From: Microbacterium yannicii PS01
Lineage (GTDB): Bacteria; Actinomycetota; Actinomycetes; Actinomycetales; Microbacteriaceae
Direction: 5' to 3'
Length of the DNA stretch: 44,515 nt
Assembly (NCBI RefSeq): GCF_000304335.1
Contig: NZ_CAJF01000031.1
Coordinates: forward strand, 1-44,515
A model generated the notes under the pieces. The model saw only the letters and a program-made list of their open reading frames with translations, had not been told where the DNA came from and searched no databases. Below, piece by piece: positions 24,911-31,995 of this stretch. A program made the position numbers and the translations under genes. The stretch's first letter is position 1, and every line of letters starts with the position of its first letter.

Positions 24911-25857
24911 GCACCCCGCTCGACGACGCCGACGCGCCGGATCACGGCGTGGTCGACGCCGACGCGCCGGACCACGCCGTGGTCGACGCTCCCGATCCGT
25001 TCGTCACGCATCGCGGCCTGCTGTTCACGGTCGCGTACGAGATGCTCGGGTCGGCGGCCGACGCCGAGGACGTGCTGCAGGAGTCCTGGCTGCGCTGGGC
25101 CGGCGTCGATCGGGCCGAGGTGCGGGACGCGCGGGCGTATCTCGTGCGCATCGTGACACGCCAGGCGCTCAACCACCTCCGCACCGTCTCTCGGAGGCGC
25201 GAAGAGTACGTGGGGGAGTGGCTTCCCGAGCCGCTGCTGACCTCTCCCGACGTCGCCGACGACGTCGAGCTGGCCGACAGCGTCTCGATCGCGATGCTCA
25301 CCGTGCTCGAGACGCTCGCCCCGACCGAGCGCGCGGTCTTCGTGCTGCGCGAGGTCTTCGACGTGCCCTACGACGAGATCGCGGTCGCTGTAGACAAGTC
25401 CCCCGCGTCCGTCCGGCAGATCGCGCATCGCGCGCGGGACCACGTCGCCCGGCGCCCTCGGGTGAAGGTCGAGCGCTCCGAGCACGAGCGCGTCGTCGCG
25501 CGGCTCGCAGATGCGGTCAACACCGGCGACGTTCAGGCGCTGATGGACGTGCTGGCACCCGACGTCGTGTCGATCGCCGACGGCGGGGGACAGGTGCGCG
25601 GTGCGGCTCGCCGCCCGATCGTCGGCGCGAAGAAGCTCGCGGCGTACCTCATGGGCGGGATGGCGAAGTACGGCGTCAGCATGCGGATGTCGGCGATGCC
25701 GGTCAACGGTCAGCCCGGCCTTCGGGTCGAGGTCGACGGTCAGATGGTCGGCGCCGTCAGCCTCACGGTCGAGGAAGGTCGCGTGACGCGGATCTTCACG
25801 ACGGCGAACCCGCAGAAGCTCGCTCGCCTGGACGCGGAGATACCGCTGACCCGCTGA
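24907..25857 (+). CDS. ECF41-family RNA polymerase sigma factor (SigJ-like) with SnoaL-like C-terminal domain
   Basis: A 316-residue sigma factor. Sigma region 2 spans about residues 35-100 (AYEMLGSAADAEDVLQESWLRW), followed by the ECF41 linker motif WLPEP, region 4 (about 140-190, LAPTERAVFVLREVFDVPYDEIA), and a SnoaL-like C-terminal domain with the DGGG motif and NPQKL (family NPDKL). In this group the C-terminal domain controls activity in place of a separate anti-sigma factor, and none is encoded nearby. Residues 9-28 come from a 30-bp tandem duplication (24931-24990) encoding DADAPDHGVV and DADAPDHAVV. Coupled to the upstream gene by ATGA. Confidence 0.93.
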   Translation: MSTPLDDADAPDHGVVDADAPDHAVVDAPDPFVTHRGLLFTVAYEMLGSAADAEDVLQESWLRWAGVDRAEVRDARAYLVRIVTRQALNHLRTVSRRREEYVGEWLPEPLLTSPDVADDVELADSVSIAMLTVLETLAPTERAVFVLREVFDVPYDEIAVAVDKSPASVRQIAHRARDHVARRPRVKVERSEHERVVARLADAVNTGDVQALMDVLAPDVVSIADGGGQVRGAARRPIVGAKKLAAYLMGGMAKYGVSMRMSAMPVNGQPGLRVEVDGQMVGAVSLTVEEGRVTRIFTTANPQKLARLDAEIPLTR

Positions 25858-25859
25858 GC

Positions 25860-25898
25860 GACCCCGGCCCGAAGGACCAGCCCGTCCGGCCCTGGGTC
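25860..25898. terminator. Bidirectional terminator-like hairpin between convergent genes
   Basis: An imperfect stem from GACCC (25860-25864), GGCC and GGAC on the left to GTCC, GGCC and GGGTC (25894-25898) on the right. It starts 3 bp after the sigma factor stop and reaches the stop of the opposing membrane protein gene. Confidence 0.5.
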
Positions 25899-26415
25899 AG
25901 TGGTGCCCGGGGTCCACCAGCTCGTGCGACCCGTGGTCGGGCGCGAAGCGAGCGCCCTCCGTCGTCCCCAGTGCCGGCGTGACGATGGCGGCGACGACGA
26001 CTGCAGCGGCGATGAGCGCGCTGACACGCGGGGCCCCGGCATCCGTTCGATCATCCCCCGCCCGCAGTCGCAGACCGCAGGTCAGCGCGACGGCGATGAG
26101 AAGAGCGGATGCCGCCGCCGCCGCGATCACGCTCGCCCGTCCGGGCTGCGCCCAGAGCACGGCGGTCAGCGCGGCGATGCCCGCCAGCGCGCCCGCGATT
26201 CCTGTTCGGGGCACGACGACGTGACCCCGGACGAGCACCATCGCTCCCCAAAATACGCTCCCGGCGCCGAGCGTGACCAGAACCAGGCCGGCCCCCCGGG
26301 CGGCCAGGTCTCCGGTCAGCGCGTCGGCGCCGAGAGCGATCTGTATGAGTCCGGCACCCCATGCCGCGACCGCACCGATCGCCGGAGCGATCGATGTTCT
26401 CGTTGTCTCGGTCAT
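25897..26415 (-). CDS. Hypothetical integral membrane protein
   Basis: A 172-residue protein with four predicted transmembrane helices: about residues 10-30, 40-60, 72-92 and 97-115, plus a fifth possible one at 132-148. The acidic, His-rich C-terminus ends HGSHELVDPGHH, which could bind a metal (inference). I do not recognise a family. ATG at 26415 lies 10 bp after the stop of the DUF4383 gene, so the two membrane protein genes are probably cotranscribed. Confidence 0.7.
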   Translation of the reverse strand: MTETTRTSIAPAIGAVAAWGAGLIQIALGADALTGDLAARGAGLVLVTLGAGSVFWGAMVLVRGHVVVPRTGIAGALAGIAALTAVLWAQPGRASVIAAAAASALLIAVALTCGLRLRAGDDRTDAGAPRVSALIAAAVVVAAIVTPALGTTEGARFAPDHGSHELVDPGHH

Positions 26416-26425
26416 GGGAGCGGCC

Positions 26426-26845
26426 TCAGGCTGTGCGCGTCGTGCGGTTCGTGTTCACACCGCGCTCGGCGCCGAGTCCGACACCGAGGAGCACGAGAGC
26501 GCTCGCGAGGTGAAGGAAGTGATCCGCGGTGTTCAGCGCGAGGATGTTGGCTCCGGTGTCGGCGATGAAGAAGCCGACGATACCGAGCAGCAGGTAGGCG
26601 GCACCGACGATGACGTTCACCGTCTTGGCGGCCTTCACCGACGACAGTCCACCGATGAGCAGGGCGGCCCCGATCAGCAGGTGGGCGATGTTGTGGAGCG
26701 GGTTGACTTCGAAGATGCCGAGCAGCAGCCCGCCTTCGGTCGCGATGAAGCCGACGCCGCCGGTGACGGCGAAGCCCAGTGCGCCGACGACGAGGTAGAC
26801 GGCTCCGAAGATCGTCGCGACGAGGCGATTGGGTGACGAGCGCAT
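26426..26845 (-). CDS. DUF4383-domain membrane protein
   Basis: A 139-residue protein with four transmembrane helices. The DUF4383 features are the N-terminal RLVATIFGAVYLVVGALGF, the segment VNPLHNIAHLLIGAALLIGG after helix 2, and the last helix with DHFLHLASALVLLGVGL. Histidines in NIAHLL and DHFLH are conserved-looking and lie near the membrane. Function unknown. ATG at 26845 has AGGAGGA upstream. It is followed by another small membrane protein gene. Confidence 0.87.
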   Translation of the reverse strand: MRSSPNRLVATIFGAVYLVVGALGFAVTGGVGFIATEGGLLLGIFEVNPLHNIAHLLIGAALLIGGLSSVKAAKTVNVIVGAAYLLLGIVGFFIADTGANILALNTADHFLHLASALVLLGVGLGAERGVNTNRTTRTA

Positions 26846-26932
26846 GTGCGTTCCTCCTGTTTTCTTGGTGCGGCACGTGCCGCGTGTGTGGTTGTTCGGA
26901 ACCCGGCGTGGGACGGTTTGCCTCGACGGTGG

Positions 26933-26971
26933 GCGGAGGCCCCGGGCCTGTCCTACGGTCCGAGGCCTCGC
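26933..26971 (-). terminator. GC-rich hairpin upstream of the DUF4383 gene
   Basis: Arms GCGGAGGCCCCGG (from 26933) and CCGAGGCCTCGC (to 26971) pair with one bulge and one mismatch. It lies 54 bp downstream of the CsbD-like stop in the minus direction. It may be a second terminator or part of the DUF4383 leader region. Confidence 0.35.
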
Positions 26972-26986
26972 TTGTCGCGGCGCAGT

Positions 26987-27017
26987 CCGTTCGCGGCGAT
27001 GGCCTCTCCGCGAACGG
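26987..27017 (-). terminator. Terminator hairpin after the CsbD-like gene
   Basis: Perfect 10-bp arms CCGTTCGCGG (26987-26996) and CCGCGAACGG (27008-27017) with an 11-nt loop, 7 bp beyond the stop of the minus-strand gene at 27025. Confidence 0.6.
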
Positions 27018-27024
27018 GGCGGGA

Positions 27025-27225
27025 TCACGTCCCGTCGCGCAGGTCTTCCTTGATGTCGTTGCGGGTCTTCACCGAGTCCCGTTCGGCTTCCGCCTTCCTG
27101 ACGTCGGCGTCCGCCTTCATCTCGTCGACCTTGTCGCCGACGCGATCGGTGGTGTCATCCCACGTGTCCGCGATCTTCTCGCCGACGGCCTTGGCCGTCT
27201 CTTTGGCGTCGTCCATGAATCCCAT
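27025..27225 (-). CDS. Small charged CsbD-like / amphipathic helical protein
   Basis: A 66-residue, lysine- and acid-rich protein predicted to be helical almost throughout (MGFMDDAKETAKAVGEKIAD then repeats such as DRVGDKVDEM). It resembles the general-stress CsbD family in size, start and heptad-like AK/GEK pattern, but the match is loose and function is unknown. ATG at 27225 has GAGAGGAG upstream. It stands alone, with a terminator hairpin directly after it, divergent from the hypothetical gene at 27387. Confidence 0.72.
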   Translation of the reverse strand: MGFMDDAKETAKAVGEKIADTWDDTTDRVGDKVDEMKADADVRKAEAERDSVKTRNDIKEDLRDGT

Positions 27226-27386
27226 GGGTACTCCTCTCGTGGGCGTGACTCCGACGGTAGGGATCGGTGGTGTCCGGAGCAGGGGGCTTGCGCGCGCTCG
27301 CACGGATTGCTAGACGCGCAGGCGCTCGCCGCGCGCGAGCAAACGGCGTGGCGTCCGACGCACTAGCCTCGATTCGAGGAGGTGCG

Positions 27387-28025
27387 ATGGGTAAGAACGC
27401 GGATGCGATCGCCGAGGGCGTCTCCATCGCGTCCGCCGCCGCGCGCCTGGTCGTCCGCAACCGCATCCTCGTCGACACCATCGCCAACGACGAGCTGTTC
27501 GAAGCAGCCCGCTTCGCGACATTCGCGCGCGAGACGCTGATCTCGCTCGCCGACGAGCAGGAGGCGGCCGCCGATCTGGCACGCCGTCAGCGCAAGAAGG
27601 CGTGGGGCAAGTTCTCCGATCCCGACGGCACGCACGACTACCGGGACCGCGACACCCGCAACCTGCGCAAGCGTCACCGTCAGTACATCGGCGTCGCGAA
27701 GGAGCTGCGCCGTATGGCCGACGATCCGCACGTCGTGCGCACGCTCGTCGAGCAGTCGCGCGACGCCGCGTGGGGCGATGTCGAGTCCAACCTCCAGCGC
27801 CGCCTGCGCGTCGAGGGCATGCGCCCCGACCTCGATCCGGACTACGAGCGGATGCGCGCGGCCCGCATGCAGTCGATCCGGCTCGTCGACCTTCCGCGTC
27901 TTTCGGCGCACCGTCGTCGCGGGCCGCAGGGTGGCGACTCCGAGTCCGCTGCGGGCGCGTCTGACGGCGAGACGGATGCCGCGCCGCGCGCTTCCGGCGT
28001 GGACCTCAGCGAGCTCGATTCCTGA
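27387..28025 (+). CDS. Hypothetical actinobacterial protein
   Basis: A 212-residue soluble protein of unknown function. Residues 1-150 are mainly helical with many Arg/Lys (RRQRKKAWGKFSD, RNLRKRHRQYIGVAKELRRMADD); the last 45 residues are Ser/Gly/Asp-rich and probably disordered. I recognise no catalytic or binding motif; the basic helical body could bind nucleic acid (weak inference). ATG at 27387 has GAGGAGG upstream. It is followed after about 120 bp by tRNA-Arg. Confidence 0.8.
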   Translation: MGKNADAIAEGVSIASAAARLVVRNRILVDTIANDELFEAARFATFARETLISLADEQEAAADLARRQRKKAWGKFSDPDGTHDYRDRDTRNLRKRHRQYIGVAKELRRMADDPHVVRTLVEQSRDAAWGDVESNLQRRLRVEGMRPDLDPDYERMRAARMQSIRLVDLPRLSAHRRRGPQGGDSESAAGASDGETDAAPRASGVDLSELDS

Positions 28026-28142
28026 GTCGCCGGCCCGATTCGATCGGGGTTGTGAGGACACGCCCGGCACTGCGGCGCCGATTCGCGCGGGCCGCGGCCG
28101 TGGGGTATTCTTGACGACGTTGTGCGCGAGAGCGGGCAGCAT

Positions 28143-28215
28143 GCGCCTCTAGCTCAATGGATAGAGCATCTGACTACGGATCAGAAGGTTGGGGGTTCGA
28201 GTCCCTCGAGGCGCG
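28143..28215 (+). tRNA. tRNA-Arg (anticodon ACG)
   Basis: A 73-nt cloverleaf: acceptor GCGCCTC (28143-28149) pairs with GAGGCGC (28208-28214), discriminator G at 28215. The anticodon stem is TCTGA/TCAGA with loop CTACGGA, so the anticodon is ACG (28176-28178), wobble A likely edited to inosine. The T-arm has GGTTCGAGTCC. CCA is not encoded. A TATTCT hexamer at 28106-28111 may be its -10. Confidence 0.96.
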
Positions 28216-28236
28216 CACTGTGTTGAGACAGTGAAC

Positions 28237-28270
28237 GACGAAGAGCCGCGGATCTCCGCGGCTCTTCGTC
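28237..28270. terminator. Strong terminator hairpin between tRNA-Arg and the LacI gene
   Basis: Perfect 16-bp stem: GACGAAGAGCCGCGGA (28237-28252) and TCCGCGGCTCTTCGTC (28255-28270). It lies 22 bp after the tRNA and 33 bp after the stop of the opposing LacI-type gene, so it can serve both strands. Confidence 0.8.
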
Positions 28271-28302
28271 ATTCCTGCGGCAAGTCAGTGCGACGGGGAA
28301 AC

Positions 28303-29283
28303 TCACTTCGCTCGCACGGCCACCGGTCCCGTCGACTCTCTGACGAGAAGGTGAGTCGGAATCATGGTGGTTCCGGGCCGTGGCGGTTCGCCGTTGAGGA
28401 TCGCGATGAGCCGGCTGGCGGCGAGACGACCGGCGTGCTCGGTATCGCCGGCGATCGTGGTCAACGGCGGGGCGCTGAAATCTGCGCCGAAGATGTCGTC
28501 GCACCCGACGACGCTCATGTCATCGGGAACACGCACGCCACGCTGCCTGAGGCGTTGCAGAATCCCGATGGCGAGGAGGTCGTTGAACGCGACGCACGCC
28601 GTGGCCCCCGTGACGAGCAGAGCATCCGCGGCGGCAACTCCGCTGGTACGCGTGGGAGTGTACGGGCCGACGAGGATCGGCATGAGCGATTGCAGGCGAA
28701 CCTGCTCCTCGAACTCCTTCCAGCGCCAGCGGTTCTGCCACGATCCAGGCGGTCCTGATACGAAGGCGATCGTCTCGTGTCCGAGGGCCTTCAGGTGGTC
28801 GACCGCCTGCGTGAGACCGGGTCGGATGTCGATGAGCACGCTCGGTATGTCCTCATGCCGGCGATTGATCACGGTGAGCGGAAGCCGTGCGGTGGCCTCG
28901 CGGAGCGCGGTCTCATCGAGCCGCGTCGCAGAGAGGATGACGCCGTCGACGACCTTATCGAGCTGGCTCAGGGTCTCGGCCTCGGTCGAGTGCGACTCGC
29001 CGGTGTCGATCAGCAGCTGCATGAAGCCCGCGGTGCGCAGCTGCTCTTGCGTCGAGCGGATGATGTCGAAGTAGAACGGGTTCGTCACGTCTGGCACGAG
29101 CAGCGCCACGAGCCCCTTGCGATCGGCCAGGCGCGAGGAGGTGCTGTACCCGAGTTCTCGCGCGGCGTCGAGGATGCGCTGGCGGGTCTGCTCGTTGATC
29201 CGTCCCGGACTGTTCAGTGCGCGCGAGACCGTGGACGCCGCCACCCCGGCGCGCTCGGCAACTTCTTTCGCGGTGACTCGCAT
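28303..29283 (-). CDS. LacI-family transcriptional regulator (probable glucuronide-operon repressor)
   Basis: A 326-residue repressor. The helix-turn-helix is at residues 2-22 (RVTAKEVAERAGVAASTVSRAL), then the hinge (NSPGRINEQTRQRILDAARELGYS) and a sugar-binding-protein-like effector domain ending VVGCDDIFGADFSAPPLTTIAG. It is divergent from the glucuronide transporter operon, with a 27-bp palindromic operator between them. By position it should repress that operon and itself; a uronate or glucuronide would be the inducer (inference). ATG at 29283 has AAGGAAGGA upstream. Confidence 0.92.
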   Translation of the reverse strand: MRVTAKEVAERAGVAASTVSRALNSPGRINEQTRQRILDAARELGYSTSSRLADRKGLVALLVPDVTNPFYFDIIRSTQEQLRTAGFMQLLIDTGESHSTEAETLSQLDKVVDGVILSATRLDETALREATARLPLTVINRRHEDIPSVLIDIRPGLTQAVDHLKALGHETIAFVSGPPGSWQNRWRWKEFEEQVRLQSLMPILVGPYTPTRTSGVAAADALLVTGATACVAFNDLLAIGILQRLRQRGVRVPDDMSVVGCDDIFGADFSAPPLTTIAGDTEHAGRLAASRLIAILNGEPPRPGTTMIPTHLLVRESTGPVAVRAK

Positions 29284-29321
29284 GACTGTCCTTCCTTATT
29301 CCTCGTGATCACCTAACCCGG

Positions 29322-29348
29322 TGCCAGCACATTTGGCAAGTGTTGGCA
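29322..29348. promoter_or_regulatory. LacI-type operator in the divergent glucuronide promoter region
   Basis: A 27-bp palindrome with arms TGCCAGCAC (29322-29330) and GTGTTGGCA (29340-29348); one mismatch per arm. It lies 39 bp upstream of the LacI-type start and 88 bp upstream of the binding-protein start. A good -35 for the operon, TTGACG (29354-29359), follows directly, with only a weak -10 (TTCCAT, 29377-29382), so repressor binding would block it. Confidence 0.65.
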
Positions 29349-29435
29349 ATTTCTTGACGTGTCGTGCCACCCGCGTTTCCATGGAACTGCGAAACCCGCA
29401 CTCTGCTCTTTTCCGATGACGTAATCGAGGACACG

Positions 29436-30977
29436 ATGAATTCGATGACCAAGAAGGTCAGCCTGGTCGCTGTGGCAGCTCTCCTGCTCACGGGCTGCGC
29501 GGCTGGCACACCCGAAGCCGAGGTTTCTGCGGGCGGTGACAGCGTCGCCCGGGGCCCACTGCTCACGATCGGCCAGCTCGGCGATGTCGCCTCCTGGGAT
29601 CCCTCGCAGGCCCACGTCGGGCACGCACTGGTCCCGTACCAGCTCGTCTACGACACCCTCATCCTCCGCGAGCCGGATGGAGAGCTCAGCCCGATGCTCG
29701 CAACCGAGTGGAGTTACAACGACGACCGCACAGTGCTCACGCTGGAGCTGCGGGACGACGTCACCTTCTCAGACGGCGAGCCTTTCGATGCGGAGGCGGT
29801 GACGGCCAACCTCGAGCACTTCAAGTCCGGCAACGGTCGCCAGGCAGTGCAGCTGACGCAGTTCGAGTCGGCGACCGCGGTGGACGAGGACACGGTCGAA
29901 ATCACGCTCGCTCAGCCCGACCCGGCCATGGAGTATTACCTCAGTCAGGCTGCCGGCTTGATGGCCAGCCCTGCCGCGATCGAGGCAGGAACGCTGGAGA
30001 CCGACCCGATCGGCACCGGCCCGTACCTGTACGACAAGGCGAATTCGGTGCGTGACTCCCAGTCCCGCTTCACGGCGAAGGAGGACTACTGGAACCCCGA
30101 CCTGCAGAAGTTCGACGAGGTCGAGCTGCGGATCCTGGTGGACATCTCGGCGCGCGTCAACGCCATCATCTCGGGGCAGGTGGACTGGACGACACTCGAG
30201 GCGAAGTCGGCTGACCAGGCAGAGGATGCCGGGCTCGAGATCATCCCCGACTACCAGGTCGACTGGACGGGCATGACCTTCCTCGACCGCGACGGAGTCA
30301 TCAACCCCGCGCTCGCCGATGAGCGCGTCCGTCAGGCCATCAACTACGCCGTCGACCGCGACACGCTGCTGGAAGAGCTGCAGCTCGGCCGCGGGAGTGT
30401 CACGAGCCAGGTGTTCGGACCCGACAGCGGCGCGTTCGTCGACGACCTCGAGGAGTACTACACCTATGACCCCGAGAAGGCGAAGGATCTCCTTGAGGAA
30501 GCCGGCTACGAAGACGGCTTCGAGCTGAGGCTCCCGGTGATCCCGGCCTTCGCGACGCAGATCACGGCGCTCGCGCAGCAGCTCGGCGAGATCGGCATCA
30601 CCGTCACTCAGGAGACGGTGCCGCCGGCGAACTACGTCCAAGACGTCGTGCAGAAGAAGTTCGAAGCGTTCAACTTCAATCTCTTCCAGGGTGAGGCGTG
30701 GGTCGCGATCAACCAGATCATCTCGCCGACCGCGACGTTCAACCCCTTCGGCACTACCGACCCCGAGCTGGAAGAGCTCATCTCCGTCGTTCAGCAGGGC
30801 GGCGAAGACAGCGAAGCGGCGGCGCAGGACGTCAACCGCTACGTCACCGAGAACGCCTGGTTCCTGCCGCTGTACCGCATCGACCAGATCAGCGTGTACA
30901 ACCCCGAAAAGGTCACCGTCGTCGCGCAGACGCAGTCGGCGATGCCCTCCATCTACAACTTCTCCCCCGCGGAGTAG
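29436..30977 (+). CDS. ABC transporter substrate-binding lipoprotein (SBP family 5)
   Basis: A 513-residue lipoprotein: signal peptide ending LLLTGC with lipidated C21, then an SBP family 5 body (LLTIGQLGDVASWDPSQAHV; WSYNDDRTVLTLELRDDVTFSDGEPFDA in part). The family is named for peptide binding but also includes oligosaccharide-binding members; with a beta-glucuronidase and uronate enzymes downstream, a glucuronide or glucuronate-capped oligosaccharide is the likely ligand (inference). ATG at 29436 has GAGG five bases upstream. It is the first gene of the operon under the 27-bp operator. Confidence 0.9.
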   Translation: MNSMTKKVSLVAVAALLLTGCAAGTPEAEVSAGGDSVARGPLLTIGQLGDVASWDPSQAHVGHALVPYQLVYDTLILREPDGELSPMLATEWSYNDDRTVLTLELRDDVTFSDGEPFDAEAVTANLEHFKSGNGRQAVQLTQFESATAVDEDTVEITLAQPDPAMEYYLSQAAGLMASPAAIEAGTLETDPIGTGPYLYDKANSVRDSQSRFTAKEDYWNPDLQKFDEVELRILVDISARVNAIISGQVDWTTLEAKSADQAEDAGLEIIPDYQVDWTGMTFLDRDGVINPALADERVRQAINYAVDRDTLLEELQLGRGSVTSQVFGPDSGAFVDDLEEYYTYDPEKAKDLLEEAGYEDGFELRLPVIPAFATQITALAQQLGEIGITVTQETVPPANYVQDVVQKKFEAFNFNLFQGEAWVAINQIISPTATFNPFGTTDPELEELISVVQQGGEDSEAAAQDVNRYVTENAWFLPLYRIDQISVYNPEKVTVVAQTQSAMPSIYNFSPAE

Positions 30978-31053
30978 GGAGACGACGGACAGGCGGAGGC
31001 GGCGACTGCACAGAGTGCGCCAGCTGCCTCCGCCCTCCCAGATCGGAGGATCC

Positions 31054-31995
31054 ATGCTCACGTTCACACTGCGACGCCTCGCGTCGGGTCTCGGCCTGCT
31101 GGTCGTCATCTCGATGCTGACGTACACGCTCCTGTTCTTCTCGAGCACAGCCATCGCGCGCAATATCTTGGGCGAACAGGCCACCCCAGAGCAGATCGCA
31201 CTGAAGGAGGCCGAGCTCGGTCTGGATCAGCCTCTCCCCGTGCGATATCTGGGCTGGGCAGGTGCGGCGCTGCGCGGCGACCTCGGCCAGTCCTGGTTCA
31301 ACGGCGAACCCGTCACGCAGACGATCCTCAACCGACTGCCCGTCACCCTCGTGCTGATGATCGTCTCGATCGTGCTCGTGGCCCTCATCGCGACGGCACT
31401 CGGCGTTCTCGCCGCCGTCCGTCGCGGATGGGTGGATCAGACGGTGCAGGTCGGCGCGGTGGTCGGCGATGCGATTCCCGGGTTCGTGCTGGCCCTGCTC
31501 CTCGTCACGATCTTCGCGGTGAACCTCGGCTGGTTCCCTGCCGTTTCCACCATCCGCCCAGGGGCGGGGCTCGAGGCGTGGATCGTCTCTCTCAGCCTTC
31601 CGGTGATCGCGATCGTGCTCAACTACGTGACCTCCAGCGCGCAGCAGATCCGCAGCGCGGTCATCAAGGAACTCGAGAAGGACTACGTTCGCACGCTTCG
31701 CAGCCGGGGGTTGGGGGAGCGTGAGATCGTGCTCAAGAACGTACTGCGCAGCGCCGCGCCCGCCGGTCTGACCGTACTCAGCCTGCAGTTCATCGGCCTC
31801 CTGGGCGGTGTCATCATCCTGGAGCAGATCTTCGCGATCGCCGGGATCGGCCCCCTCCTCGTCACCGCGACCACTGTCGGCGACATCCCCGTCGTCATGG
31901 GGATGACCATCGTCGCGGTGGTGATCGTCATCATCGTGAACCTGCTCGTGGACGTCGCTCAAGGCGCCCTCAACCCGAAGGTGCGGCTGTCATGA
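31054..31995 (+). CDS. Oligopeptide-type ABC transporter permease (OppB/DppB-like)
   Basis: A 313-residue permease with about six membrane helices. It has the N-terminal helix MLTFTLRRLASGLGLLVVIS, an outer-loop segment QPLPVRYLGWAGAALRGDLGQSW typical of the family (in part), and the EAA loop with DYVRTLRSRGLGEREIVLKNV. ATG at 31054 has GGAGGATCC upstream. It overlaps the fused permease-ATPase gene by 4 bp (ATGA, 31992-31995). Confidence 0.93.
   Translation: MLTFTLRRLASGLGLLVVISMLTYTLLFFSSTAIARNILGEQATPEQIALKEAELGLDQPLPVRYLGWAGAALRGDLGQSWFNGEPVTQTILNRLPVTLVLMIVSIVLVALIATALGVLAAVRRGWVDQTVQVGAVVGDAIPGFVLALLLVTIFAVNLGWFPAVSTIRPGAGLEAWIVSLSLPVIAIVLNYVTSSAQQIRSAVIKELEKDYVRTLRSRGLGEREIVLKNVLRSAAPAGLTVLSLQFIGLLGGVIILEQIFAIAGIGPLLVTATTVGDIPVVMGMTIVAVVIVIIVNLLVDVAQGALNPKVRLS

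Noticed and set aside
24931..24990. Tandem 30-bp duplication in the sigma factor N-terminus as a regulatory repeat
   Set aside because: It keeps the frame, is confined to a flexible N-terminal tail before sigma region 2, and looks like simple slippage.
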